Assembly (NCBI RefSeq): GCF_007483665.1 | Contig: NZ_VIQO01000031.1 | Location: 111,604 to 175,603 of the forward strand | Direction: 5' to 3' | Origin: Catellatospora sichuanensis | GTDB lineage: Bacteria > Actinomycetota > Actinomycetes > Mycobacteriales > Micromonosporaceae | Length of the DNA stretch: 64,000 bases | Shown here: positions 28,453 to 37,335 of the stretch, piece by piece | How positions within the stretch are numbered: the stretch's first letter is position 1 | Layout: the number at the start of each line of letters is the position of its first letter | Translations under genes and position numbers: made by a program | The notes under the pieces: model-generated | Told to the model about the DNA's origin: nothing | The model's input: only the letters and a program-made list of their open reading frames with translations | Databases searched by the model: none

Positions 28453-30963
28453 ATGCGATCACGGCATCGCCGCGCGGGTGCCTGCGGCATCATTCTCGGA
28501 ATTTCGATAAGCGCCATGGCGGTGACCAGCCCCGCCCACGCCGATCCGCTTCTGCCATCGCTCGTGGACGACGGCGCGTACCCGGGGGCGGCGGCGATCC
28601 TCGCCGCACAGAACGTACGGCTGCTCGCAGGCGACGGGCACATCGTCATCGCCGACTGCGCCACGCCGCCCTCAGGCGACTTCGGTCTGCTGAAGGTCTA
28701 CACCACCGACGAGACCATCGGCGCCGACGGCATCGGCCGGGTCTGCTTCAAAGTCAACGCCGCCGCCGGCTGGCTCAACCTCGAAGTCCCCGGCGTGTAC
28801 GAGATCCGCGGCGACGGCCAGCGCACCGGCACCGGACACGCCGTCACCGCCGAACTGACCACCGAGACCGGCGACGAGATCACCGTCGCCGTCGACCCCG
28901 ACGGCAGCACCCAGGTCGGCCTCGGCGCCGACCCCGACAACCCGCCCACGATCCTGCTGCAGCTACGCACCGGCGCAGGCCCCGCCCCCGTCACCGGCAC
29001 CAACGCCGCCGTCGGCAAACTCGCCACCGGACAGCACAGCTGCACCGCCACCCTCATCGCACCCCAATGGGTCCTCACCGCAGCCAGCTGCTTCGCCGAC
29101 AACCCCGACCAGCCGATTGTCGCCGCAGGCGCACCGGCCACTCCGACGCAGATCACTTTCCCAGGCCATGCGTCCGTCGCCGTCGACCATCTGGCACCGC
29201 GGGCCGACAGAGATCTGGTCCTGGCCAGACTCGCCACGCCCATCTCCGGCATCGCTGCCTCCTTGCCGGCGAGCACTCCACCGGCAGTCGGCGCGACTCT
29301 GCAGACGGTCGGCTACGGGCGCACCGACACCCAGTGGGTCGCCGACACCCAGCACACTGCCGTGACGGCACTGTCCGCGGTGACCGGTACGACTCTCCAG
29401 GCGGCGACCTCGTCGGGCCTGGTGTGCAAGGGCAACGCCGGTGGCCCGGCGAGCAACGCCAACGGCAAGATCGCGGCCGTGCTCAGCCGTGCCGGACAGG
29501 GCGGCTGTCTCGATGTCTCCTCTGGCGGCACCGATGTGGTACTCGCCCGGGTCGACGATCTTGCCGGGTGGATCAGGTGGCACACCACCCTCGCCGGCGT
29601 CGGCGCCGGTGAGAATTGGTCCATCCTCTCGGGAGCATCAGCCTCCCAGCACGTGGCAGGGCAGCCGGGCGTACCCGGAACGGACCCTTACGAAGGGTCG
29701 ACGTACACGTCTGTCAGTGCCGCCCAGGAAAACGCAAGTATTTATCAGGACATCAGCCTGACCGTCAATCCCGGCGATACCTTCTGCGCGAACGCCCACG
29801 TGGTCACCGAAGGCACCGCAGCAGGCGGCGGGGGTTCCTTCGCCCTCCACCTCATGGGGGGCGCCGCCGAAAGCTCGGCCAAGAGCGTCGTCAATCTGGC
29901 AGGCGGCAACAACTGGACACCGCTGAGCACGTGCGTCACTGCCGCTAGCGGACACACGGCCGTGCGCGTCCAGTTCTGGCCCATGGTCGGCGGTCCGGCG
30001 ATCGGCATCGACGCTGTCGATGTACACAAGTCCATCGCCGTCAACGGTGGATTCAACAAGGGGTCCAGCAACTGGACGGTCTTCCCCGACTCGAACTTCG
30101 CCGCATATGGTTCCGGCGTCGTCGGCAACAATCCTTATGAGGGCACAGGATTTGCCGCCACCAACACAGCCGTGAATGGTGGCGGTGGCATCTACCAGGA
30201 TGTCAACCTGGCCATCAATCCAGGGGACACCTACTGCGGCAGCGCCCAGGTCGCCACGCAAGGCGCCACAGGAGGTGCCAGTGGCAACTTCGTGATCTGG
30301 CTGATCGGCGCATCGCACCAGAACTCGCTCTTCGCTCTCGAGAACCTGCCTGGCGGTGACAACTGGACCCCCGTCACCACCTGTGTCACAGCGACGACCA
30401 CATACAACAAGTTGCGCGTGCAGTTCTACCCGCACGCCAACACCGGAACCGTAATCATCGACGCCGTCGATGTGCACAAGTCCATCGCCGTCAACGGCGG
30501 ATTCAACAACGGTTTCAGCAACTGGACGGTCGGCGCCAACTCGTACTACGCCACATATGGCCCCGGTGTCACGGGCAACGATCCCTACGAGGGCACAGGA
30601 TTCGCTGCCACCAGCACCAACGTGACGAGCGATGGCATCTTCCAGGACGTCAATCTGGCCATCAATCCTGGGGACACCTACTGCGGCAGCGCTCAGGTCG
30701 CCACGCAAGGGACCACAGGAGGTGCCAGTGGCAACTTCGTGATCTGGCTGATCGGCGCATCCGAGCAGAACGCGGTCTTCGCTCTCGAGAACCTGCCTGG
30801 CGGTGACAACTGGACCCCCGTCACCACCTGTATCACAGCGACGACCACATACAACAGGCTGCGCGTGCAGTTCTACCCGCACCCCAACACCGGATCCGTG
30901 ATCATCGACGCCGTCGACGTGCACAAGTCCCTCGCCGTCAACGGCGGATTCAACGTCCTCTGA
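28453..30963 (+). CDS. Secreted pseudo-S1 protease with tandem CBM-like repeats (paralog 2)
   Basis: An 836-residue exported protein. A signal peptide (1-30, ending PAHA) is followed by the shared module and an S1-like domain in which AAHC reads AASC (S212) and GDSGGP reads GNAGGP (N328, A329); the Asp is D254. The C-terminus has three beta-sandwich repeats of about 150 residues with the motifs YQDVNLAINPGDTYC, NLPGGDNWTPVTTC and VHKSIAVNGGFN, which look like CBM4/9-type carbohydrate-binding domains with a paired Cys. The last two are almost identical in DNA. GGGGGAAAAC precedes ATG 28453. It is probably a secreted glycan-binding protein without protease activity. Confidence 0.85.
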   Translation: MRSRHRRAGACGIILGISISAMAVTSPAHADPLLPSLVDDGAYPGAAAILAAQNVRLLAGDGHIVIADCATPPSGDFGLLKVYTTDETIGADGIGRVCFKVNAAAGWLNLEVPGVYEIRGDGQRTGTGHAVTAELTTETGDEITVAVDPDGSTQVGLGADPDNPPTILLQLRTGAGPAPVTGTNAAVGKLATGQHSCTATLIAPQWVLTAASCFADNPDQPIVAAGAPATPTQITFPGHASVAVDHLAPRADRDLVLARLATPISGIAASLPASTPPAVGATLQTVGYGRTDTQWVADTQHTAVTALSAVTGTTLQAATSSGLVCKGNAGGPASNANGKIAAVLSRAGQGGCLDVSSGGTDVVLARVDDLAGWIRWHTTLAGVGAGENWSILSGASASQHVAGQPGVPGTDPYEGSTYTSVSAAQENASIYQDISLTVNPGDTFCANAHVVTEGTAAGGGGSFALHLMGGAAESSAKSVVNLAGGNNWTPLSTCVTAASGHTAVRVQFWPMVGGPAIGIDAVDVHKSIAVNGGFNKGSSNWTVFPDSNFAAYGSGVVGNNPYEGTGFAATNTAVNGGGGIYQDVNLAINPGDTYCGSAQVATQGATGGASGNFVIWLIGASHQNSLFALENLPGGDNWTPVTTCVTATTTYNKLRVQFYPHANTGTVIIDAVDVHKSIAVNGGFNNGFSNWTVGANSYYATYGPGVTGNDPYEGTGFAATSTNVTSDGIFQDVNLAINPGDTYCGSAQVATQGTTGGASGNFVIWLIGASEQNAVFALENLPGGDNWTPVTTCITATTTYNRLRVQFYPHPNTGSVIIDAVDVHKSLAVNGGFNVL
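30031..30927 (+). repeat. Tandem CBM-like coding repeat (about 450 bp x 2)
   Basis: Two adjacent units, about 30031-30480 and 30481-30927, offset by 450 and 447 bp, with long identical stretches. A third, more diverged unit precedes them (about 29600-30030). Confidence 0.75.
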
Positions 30964-31058
30964 CCAGCACCTCAACCCTGAATGGCTCTATCAGGAGGAG
31001 AACCGGTCGATCGCCTCGTTCAAGCGTCCTACCTGATCACCATTTCGGTTGGCCTCAC

Positions 31059-31093
31059 CCCTGTGCCGGACACCATGGGTGTCCGGCACAGGG
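31059..31093. terminator. Terminator downstream of paralog 2
   Basis: A perfect 16-bp stem (31059-31074 and 31078-31093) with an ATG loop, 95 bp after the stop codon. Confidence 0.75.
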
Positions 31094-31378
31094 CCCTGAC
31101 GTCCCCTGGCCGCCTCGGCTCGACGCACCCCACGCGGCCCGGGTCCTCCTCTCCACGGCGCGATCGGGTCGAGGTGACCCTGGAACGCGGGTCGGAAGTC
31201 GACGAGCGGATTCCGCCGGGCGACGAGATCGCGGCCTACCAGGCGCGCACCGAGGCACACCCGCACCGACCGGCAACATCCGCACAGGACGATGCGACTA
31301 GGCGACAAGATGTACACATTCATAACTCTTGACGGCTTCTCGACTGACTCGGCTATCTGACCGTGCCCATGCAGTTGC

Positions 31379-31480
31379 TCGACGAACCTTGATGACGGCC
31401 CGAACGGGTGGATCTTCGGGCCGAACCCTTACGGCAAGACCGACGCGACCTGGTTCATCAGGTTCTTCGACTACCTCTGA
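31379..31480 (+). pseudogene. Possible 3' remnant of a lost secreted-protein gene
   Basis: Reading to TGA at 31478, the codons spell DDGPNGWIFGPNPYGKTD then ATWFIRFFDYL, almost all ending in G or C as in real genes of this genome. There is no start codon: a stop at 31358 closes the frame upstream. It looks like the tail of a deleted or truncated gene; the family is not recognised. Confidence 0.3.
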
Positions 31481-31568
31481 ACATCCTGCTCGCGGGCACG
31501 ATCGCCGATCGGGTGGCTCAGGTTCGCCTTGGGCAGCCGGGACGTGGGCACAGAGCTGCGAAGGCGCC

Positions 31569-31600
31569 GCCGGCCGCGCGTTGACATGCGCGCGGCCGGC
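31569..31600. terminator. Terminator downstream of paralog 3
   Basis: A perfect 12-bp GC-rich stem (31569-31580 and 31589-31600), 8-nt loop, immediately beyond the stop of the minus-strand paralog 3. Confidence 0.65.
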
Positions 31601-31611
31601 GATGCCTCCCC

Positions 31612-34569
31612 TCATGCGAGGCCGAGGTCGTTCTGAGCGGTGGACGTCAGACGGGTCCAGAGGTTGCCGGTGGTGGCGGCCTGGAAGGCGATCTCGTGGC
31701 TTCCGGCAGATGCGGCGGCGATCGCCGGGCTGCTGCCGGCCGCCATCCCCAAACCGGTGCCGACTGCGGGAATGACCGTCGAGTGCCAGCTGTACAGGTA
31801 TCCGGTGTTGGCCTGGAACGCGATCTGGTAGCTGCCGTCCGCCAGCACCGCGATCGCCGGGCTCGTGCCGGCCTCCATGCCCAGCCCGATGTTCGCGGCG
31901 CTGCCGGATGAGTGGTATGTCCACAGGTCGCCGTTGTCGGCCTGGAATGCGACGCGCCAGGCACCGGAGGGCAGCGCGGCGATGGCGGGACTGGTACCGG
32001 GCTTCATGCCCAGGCCGGTGTTGGCTGATGCCCCGGAAGGGTTGAACGTCCACAGCGTGCCCGTGTTGGCCTGCAACGCGATGCGGTAGGTGCCGTCTGT
32101 CAGCGCGGTGATCGCGGGGCTGGTGGCGTCCTTCATGCCAAGGTTGTAGTTGTTCGCGGCACCGCTGGAGTCGTACGTGCCCAGGTTGGCGTTGCCAGCC
32201 TGGAAAGCCGCACGCCAGGCCCCGGACGGCAGCGTCGCGATGCTGGGGCTGGTCCCAGGCCGTACCGCCAGGCCGGTGTCCACGGGCGCGAAGACCGTGT
32301 TGCGCCACGCGTGCAGGGTGCCGGTGTTGGCCTGGAACACGACCTCATAGCTCCCGTCGGGCAGCACCGCGATGGCGGGACTGGACCCAGCGGCCATACC
32401 GAACCCGGTGTTGGTGACCGTGCCCGACGAGTGCCGGACATGCAACACCCCGTTCGCCGCCTGGAACGCGGTGCGGTAGCTGCCATCGGGCAACACCGCG
32501 ACCGCCGGACTCGTCCCCGCCTTCATCGCCAGGCTCGTGTCCAGGGAAGTATGCGGCTCATGCCGCGTCCAGAGGTTGCCGGTGGTGGCGGCCTGGAAGG
32601 CGATCTCGTGGCTGCCGCCGGACGCGGCGGCGATCGCCGGGCTGGTGCCGGCCGCCATCCCCAGGCCGGTGTTCGCCGAGGTGCCCGACGGACTGAACGT
32701 CCACAGCGTGCCCGTGTTGGCCTGGAAGGCGATCCGGTAGCTGCCATCGGAGAGCACGGTCATGACAGGGCTGGTCCCGTCCTCCATGCCCAGGCTGTAG
32801 TTGTTGGCGCTGCCCGTGGAGTCGTGGGTCGCCACGTTTCCATTCGCTGCCTGGAATGCGACGCGCCAGGCACCGGAGGGCAGCGCGGCGATGGCGGGAC
32901 TGGTACCGGGCTTCATGCCCAGGCCGGTGTCGGCTGATGCCCCGGAAGGGTTGAACGTCCACAGCGTGCCCGTGTTGGCCTGCAACGCGATGCGGTAGGT
33001 GCCGTCTGTCAGCGCGGTGATCGCGGGGCTGGTGGCGTCCTTCATGCCAAGGTTGTAGTTGTTCGCGGCACCGCTGGAGTCGTACGTGCCCAGGTTGGCG
33101 TTGCCAGCCTGGAAAGCCGCACGCCAGGCCCCGGACGGCAGCGTCGCGATGCTGGGGCTGGTCCCAGGCCGTACCGCCAGGCCGGTGTCCACGGGCGCGA
33201 AGACCGTGTTGCGCCACGCGTGCAGGGTGCCGGTGTTGGCCTGGAACACGACCTCATAGCTCCCGTCGGGCAGCACCGCGATGGCGGGACTGGACCCAGC
33301 GGCCATACCGAACCCGGTGTTGGTGACCGTGCCCGACGAGTGCCGGACATGCAACACCCCGTTCGCCGCCTGGAACGCGGTGCGGTAGCTGCCATCGGGC
33401 AACACCGCGACCGCCGGACTCGTCCCCGCCTTCATCGCCACACCGCTGTCGACCGACCGGCGATCGCCGATCCAGGTGCGGATGTCGTCCGTGCGGGCTT
33501 CCACGGTCACCGTGCTCACCGACGCCGAACCGATGCAGCCGGCCTGGCCGCCGAGGCTGTGTACGGCCACGATCTCGCCCTGCGCGTTGACTGCCGGACC
33601 TCCCGCGTAGCCCGTGCACACCTGACCGGCGGTGGTTGTCGTCGTGAGGCTGGTCGCCGCGACCGCGTCGACGGTCAACGTCGCCGCACGCTGCGTGTCA
33701 CCGGCCCAGTCGGTGCCCGTACGCCCGAAGCCGATCGCCTGCACCGCGGCGCCGACCGCCGGGACGCCGCCGGCCAGACGCGCAGGAATGATGTTCGTGA
33801 TCGACCTGTCGAGCCTGCCGAGCGCGAGATCGCGATCTGCTCGCGGTGCCACGTGGGTGATCGCGATCGGGGCGTGGCCGGGAAAGACCACCTGCGCCGG
33901 GTGGGGCGGGGGTCCCGCCTCGGCGGACAGGCAGCCCGCGGAGGTGAGCACCCACTGGGGATCGATGAGTGTCGCGGTGCAACGGAAGTTCCCGGTGCTG
34001 AGCCTGCCGATGTTGACCGAGGCTCCGGTGACCGGGGCCGTGCCCTGGCCGGTGCGCAGTTGCAGCAGCGTGGTGGGTGCGCCGTCTGGGTCGGCTCCCA
34101 GGCCGACCTGGGTGCTGCCGTCGGGGTCGACATCGACGGTCAGGTGGTCGCCGTCGTCGGTGGTGAGTTCGGCGGTCACCTCATGACCGGTACCGGTGCG
34201 CTGGCCGTCGCCGCGGATCTCGTATACGCCCGGAACTTCGAGGTCGAGCCGGCCGATAGTGGCGTTCACTTTGAAGCAGACGCGGCCGATGCCGTCGGAG
34301 CCGATGGTCTCGTCGGTGGTGTAGACCTTGAGAAGGCCGATGTCTCCGGTGGGTGCGGTGGCGCAGTCGGCCAGTACGATGCGGCCGTCGCCGGAGATGA
34401 GCCTGACGTTCTGCGACGCGAGAATGGCTGCCGCATCCGGATAGCTGCCGTCCTCCACGAGCGACGTGACCCCGGACGGGTCGGCGTAGGTCGGATGTGA
34501 AACCGCCAGTGAACCGATCGATCCGGCGAGGACGATGCTCACGGCGGCGCCCAGATACCTTGTTCGCAT
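31612..34569 (-). CDS. Secreted pseudo-S1 protease with two seven-repeat propellers (paralog 3)
   Basis: A 985-residue exported protein. The signal peptide ends near HPTYA (about residue 27); the shared module and S1-like domain follow. AAHC reads SAGC (G212) and GDSGGP reads GYAGGP (Y321, A322), with the Asp kept in DRDLALGRL. Residues about 375-985 are 14 repeats of about 43 residues (GTSPAIAVLPDGSYEVVFQA and variants), which fall into two sets of seven, as expected for two seven-bladed propellers of the PLL/tachylectin-like lectin type. The DNA of the two sets is offset by 909 bp and partly identical. The start 34569 has GGGGGAA upstream. A secreted lectin-like role is inferred. Confidence 0.85.
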   Translation of the reverse strand: MRTRYLGAAVSIVLAGSIGSLAVSHPTYADPSGVTSLVEDGSYPDAAAILASQNVRLISGDGRIVLADCATAPTGDIGLLKVYTTDETIGSDGIGRVCFKVNATIGRLDLEVPGVYEIRGDGQRTGTGHEVTAELTTDDGDHLTVDVDPDGSTQVGLGADPDGAPTTLLQLRTGQGTAPVTGASVNIGRLSTGNFRCTATLIDPQWVLTSAGCLSAEAGPPPHPAQVVFPGHAPIAITHVAPRADRDLALGRLDRSITNIIPARLAGGVPAVGAAVQAIGFGRTGTDWAGDTQRAATLTVDAVAATSLTTTTTAGQVCTGYAGGPAVNAQGEIVAVHSLGGQAGCIGSASVSTVTVEARTDDIRTWIGDRRSVDSGVAMKAGTSPAVAVLPDGSYRTAFQAANGVLHVRHSSGTVTNTGFGMAAGSSPAIAVLPDGSYEVVFQANTGTLHAWRNTVFAPVDTGLAVRPGTSPSIATLPSGAWRAAFQAGNANLGTYDSSGAANNYNLGMKDATSPAITALTDGTYRIALQANTGTLWTFNPSGASADTGLGMKPGTSPAIAALPSGAWRVAFQAANGNVATHDSTGSANNYSLGMEDGTSPVMTVLSDGSYRIAFQANTGTLWTFSPSGTSANTGLGMAAGTSPAIAAASGGSHEIAFQAATTGNLWTRHEPHTSLDTSLAMKAGTSPAVAVLPDGSYRTAFQAANGVLHVRHSSGTVTNTGFGMAAGSSPAIAVLPDGSYEVVFQANTGTLHAWRNTVFAPVDTGLAVRPGTSPSIATLPSGAWRAAFQAGNANLGTYDSSGAANNYNLGMKDATSPAITALTDGTYRIALQANTGTLWTFNPSGASANTGLGMKPGTSPAIAALPSGAWRVAFQADNGDLWTYHSSGSAANIGLGMEAGTSPAIAVLADGSYQIAFQANTGYLYSWHSTVIPAVGTGLGMAAGSSPAIAAASAGSHEIAFQAATTGNLWTRLTSTAQNDLGLA
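31941..33440 (-). repeat. 909-bp offset direct repeat within paralog 3
   Basis: Bases 31941-32531 and 32850-33440 are near-identical over about 590 bp; the one difference I noticed is T versus C near 32031/32940, changing Asn to Asp. The rest of the 909-bp unit (about 31650-31940 against 32565-32849) is similar but diverged. Confidence 0.85.
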
Positions 34570-34619
34570 TTCCGATTCCCCCATGGTGAAGCCTGACCGG
34601 ATTGCTGCTTGGCGCCGGA

Positions 34620-34649
34620 AGGCTATCGACTCGATGTGACGATCGTCAA
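34620..34649 (-). promoter_or_regulatory. Promoter of pseudo-protease paralog 3
   Basis: On the minus strand, TTGACG (34649-34644), 18 bp, TAGCCT (34625-34620), about 50 bp before the start codon. Confidence 0.5.
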
Positions 34650-34843
34650 TGGCGTTGGGCGCTCCGCCACCCCGATTCATCCGTTATTCGGTTGTCGCCG
34701 CCATACGCCTGGACGATGATGGCGACGATGGCCACCACCCGCCTGCCGGCATGTTTCGCCAAGCTCGAAGCTGATCGGTGTGGCGACGGCAGACGCGAGT
34801 GGGCCGCCGACCCGCCCGACATCGCCGACCGACGGAACCCATC

Positions 34844-35512
34844 ATGGATCTCGCCCATCGCCGCGAGCTGGCCCGCAGGGCGCTCGACGGCTACGACAGC
34901 GGCCCGGACGCCACGACCCGCGCGTTGGCCGACGCCCAAGCGAAGATCGACGACGCCGCGGCCCTGATCCTGGTCGAGGGACTCAGCGACCAGATCGCGC
35001 TGGAGACGGCCGCGGCAGGCCGTGGCCGCGATCTCGAAGCGGAACGCGTCGTGGTCGTGCCGATCGGCGGAGCGCACGCCATCGGCCGCTACCTGACCGA
35101 GCTCGGCCCGCTGACGGCCCGGGTGCGCCTGGCCGGCCTGTGCGACGTGCGCGAGGAGGAGATCTTCCGGCGTGCGCTGGTCGCCGCCCGGGTCGGCGCG
35201 CCCTGTACCCGCGCCGAGATGGCCAGTCTCGGGTTCCACGTCTGCGTCGACGACCTCGAAGGGGAACTGATCCGTGCCGTGGGCGCCGCAGGGGTCGAAG
35301 CCCTGTTCGACTCGCAGGGCGACCTGGGATCGTTCCAGACGCTGCAAGGCCAGCCCGCGTGGCGTGGTCAGGAGCCCGAGCGGCAGATGTGGCGGTTCCT
35401 GCGCGCCGGCTCGCGCCGCAACCTGCGCTACGCCCGGCTGCTCACCGAGGCTGCCATGAGCCGGGATGCCCTGCCGGGGCCGCTGGCCGCAGTGCTCGAC
35501 GGGCTCGCCTGA
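34844..35512 (+). CDS. TOPRIM-domain protein (OLD nuclease C-terminal type)
   Basis: A 222-residue cytosolic protein made of a TOPRIM domain without the ABC-type ATPase that OLD nucleases normally have. ALILVEGLSDQIALETAA carries the catalytic Glu, VVVPIGGAHAIGRYL follows, and GLCDVREEEIF supplies the metal-binding Asp. The C-terminal region (about 110-222) is helical and of unknown role. TOPRIM proteins of this class bind and cut DNA or transfer nucleotides. ATG 34844 begins the conserved part; the frame is open further upstream but Arg-rich and without a site. It lies between paralog 3 and a convergent acyltransferase, with no obvious partner. Confidence 0.75.
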   Translation: MDLAHRRELARRALDGYDSGPDATTRALADAQAKIDDAAALILVEGLSDQIALETAAAGRGRDLEAERVVVVPIGGAHAIGRYLTELGPLTARVRLAGLCDVREEEIFRRALVAARVGAPCTRAEMASLGFHVCVDDLEGELIRAVGAAGVEALFDSQGDLGSFQTLQGQPAWRGQEPERQMWRFLRAGSRRNLRYARLLTEAAMSRDALPGPLAAVLDGLA

Positions 35513-35567
35513 CCTGCGGTCGGTCGATGCGGTGAGGCGTTCGGCTCCGCGGGTGTGCGCGCTCGGA

Positions 35568-37151
35568 TCACGCGGGTTCTGGCCGATGGACGCCTCGGGG
35601 GCGGTAGCCCAATGCTCCGCTGTCGCCGAGCACGTCCGCGAGCAGCCAGATGATTGCGAGCCACATCTCCGTCCCCTTGAGGCTGGGCAGGTGTTCGGCC
35701 CCGGTGGTGGGCGCGGGGCTGAAGGCGAAGCCGGCTTCGGGGTGCCAGTGCGTGAGGGTCGCGGTGAGCCGGTCGCGTGCCCACGCCTGCACGTCGGCAC
35801 TCCGGTGACGGGTTTGCCGGCCGCACAGCCACAGCGGGTGGATCACGTCGAGCACGTCGCAGGCGGTGCCGCGTCCGTCGGCGAAGAACCGGCTGTCGCG
35901 GGTGTGGGCGAGCACGGTGTCGATCGTCTGCTCGGGCCGTGGCACGGGCAGGCCGAACTGGGCGAACGTGCCCCGGGTGAGCCGGTAGTAGCCGTTGACC
36001 GGCTGTCGCCAGCCCTCCCCCGCGCTCGGGCTGCCCCACAGCCCGGTGAAGGCGTCCTGCCGGGTGAGCAGCCAGCCGAACAGCGTCTCCGTCGGTTCGT
36101 GGGCGTCGAACAGCGTGCGGTTCCAGTGCAGCCCGGTGGCGAGGATGTCGACCCAGGCGCCGGCGCTCCAGGCCCGCTTCGCCCACGGCAGCCCGTCCAG
36201 GTCAGCCACGAGCTGTGCCGGGTCTTTGCGGACGGCTTGGATCGGGTGCGGCAGTCCGGCACCGAGCAGGTCCAGGGCATGACCCACGGACAGGATGTGG
36301 TACGCCGAGCCGCTGTCGAGGCTCGGTGGGCCGGTCTCGCCGAGTTCGGGGATGAGTCCGGTGGCCGGATCCTGCAGGGCGGCGAGCCGGTGGACGAGGT
36401 CGTCGCGGTCGGACCGGGGTGGGGGCGCGTTCAGCAGCAGGTCTGCGATCTCGACCGCGTCGCAGACGGCTCGCACGGTGGGTGCGGTCGCGGGCTGATC
36501 GGCGAACGTGTCGCCGGTCCGGTAACGGTCCAGCAGCTGTGGGGCCTGGTCACGGGCTTGTGCGGCGAAGTCGGCGAGTTTCGTGGTCAGGCCGGCGGTG
36601 CGGGCCTGGTCGCGGCGGTCGCGCACGCGGCGGGCGGGGTTGCCGACCATCACCGACCAGGCGGGGACGTCTTTGGTGACGACCGCGCCTGCGCCGATGA
36701 TGCTGTGCTCGCCGATGGTGACGCCGTCGAGGATGATGGCGTTCGATCCGATCCACACGTCGTCGCCGACGGCTATGCCTTTGGACACGATGGGCTGCTG
36801 GTGTATCGGCGTGTCGGGGTCGGCGGAGTGGTTGAAGCCCACGAGGGAGGCGTGCGCGCCGATGCGTACGCCGGATCCGAGTCGCACCGGCCCGCGGACG
36901 ACGGCGTAGGGGTTGAGGCTGGTGTTGTCGCCGAGCTGGACCTCGTCGGTGAGGTAGACGTGCGCGGCGATGTAGGAGTCGGTGCCGAGCGTGAGGTCGG
37001 CCTGGTGGATCGCGGCGAGTGGGGATATGAACGACCTGTCGCCCGCGGACCGCAGCCCGGCCAGCCCGCGCTGGTAGGCGAGCTGCTCGCCGCGTTCGTC
37101 CTGGGTGGCGTGGTCGGCGAACATCCACGGGCAGAAGTCGAACTCGCTCAT
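35568..37151 (-). CDS. Hexapeptide acyltransferase fused to an alpha/alpha-toroid-like domain
   Basis: A 527-residue cytosolic protein. Residues about 30-175 form a left-handed beta-helix acyltransferase: ADLTLGTDSYIAAHVYLTDE, VRIGAHASLVGFNHSADPDT (with a catalytic-type His), VGDDVWIGSNAIILDGVTIG and GAGAVVTKDVPAWSVMVGNP. Residues about 200-527 are a helical domain with repeated Trp and Gly (GETGPPSLDSGSAYHILSVG, LWGSPSAGEGWRQPVNGYYR, CDVLDVIHPLWLCG) resembling alpha/alpha-toroid glycosidase or prenyltransferase folds. The enzyme probably acetylates a sugar; the helical domain may hold the polymer. The start is uncertain; MSEFDF at 37151 has no clear ribosome site. Confidence 0.75.
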   Translation of the reverse strand: MSEFDFCPWMFADHATQDERGEQLAYQRGLAGLRSAGDRSFISPLAAIHQADLTLGTDSYIAAHVYLTDEVQLGDNTSLNPYAVVRGPVRLGSGVRIGAHASLVGFNHSADPDTPIHQQPIVSKGIAVGDDVWIGSNAIILDGVTIGEHSIIGAGAVVTKDVPAWSVMVGNPARRVRDRRDQARTAGLTTKLADFAAQARDQAPQLLDRYRTGDTFADQPATAPTVRAVCDAVEIADLLLNAPPPRSDRDDLVHRLAALQDPATGLIPELGETGPPSLDSGSAYHILSVGHALDLLGAGLPHPIQAVRKDPAQLVADLDGLPWAKRAWSAGAWVDILATGLHWNRTLFDAHEPTETLFGWLLTRQDAFTGLWGSPSAGEGWRQPVNGYYRLTRGTFAQFGLPVPRPEQTIDTVLAHTRDSRFFADGRGTACDVLDVIHPLWLCGRQTRHRSADVQAWARDRLTATLTHWHPEAGFAFSPAPTTGAEHLPSLKGTEMWLAIIWLLADVLGDSGALGYRPRGVHRPEPA

Positions 37152-37296
37152 GGCGGAGATCATCTCTTATCCGGCCGGGTACCTCCAGGGCCTGGCGTAG
37201 GTATGCCGCCGGGTGCCCGCCGTCGCGGACCGGGAGTTTCATCTGTCCGCGGCGGCGGACGCCCGGCTGGGTCACCGGCGGCGGCCGTGGACATGG

Positions 37297-37328
37297 CGGT
37301 GCCCCGACCCGGTCGGGTCGGGGCACCG
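37297..37328. terminator. Terminator downstream of paralog 4
   Basis: A perfect 14-bp stem (37297-37310 and 37315-37328) with a GGTC loop, 7 bp beyond the stop codon of the minus-strand gene at 37336. Confidence 0.7.
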
Positions 37329-37335
37329 TCGGGAC

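Larger units (their letters stand above)
30964..31611. other. Long intergenic region between convergent paralogs 2 and 3
   Basis: About 650 bp. It holds two terminators and, at about 31379-31480, a short stretch with strong coding character. The open frame at 31150-31330 is GC-skewed but lacks a recognisable product. No RNA gene was seen. Confidence 0.5.

Noticed and set aside
31941..33440. CRISPR or IS-type direct repeats
   Set aside because: The repeats are in frame with a 43-residue protein unit and lie wholly within paralog 3; there are no spacers or transposase.
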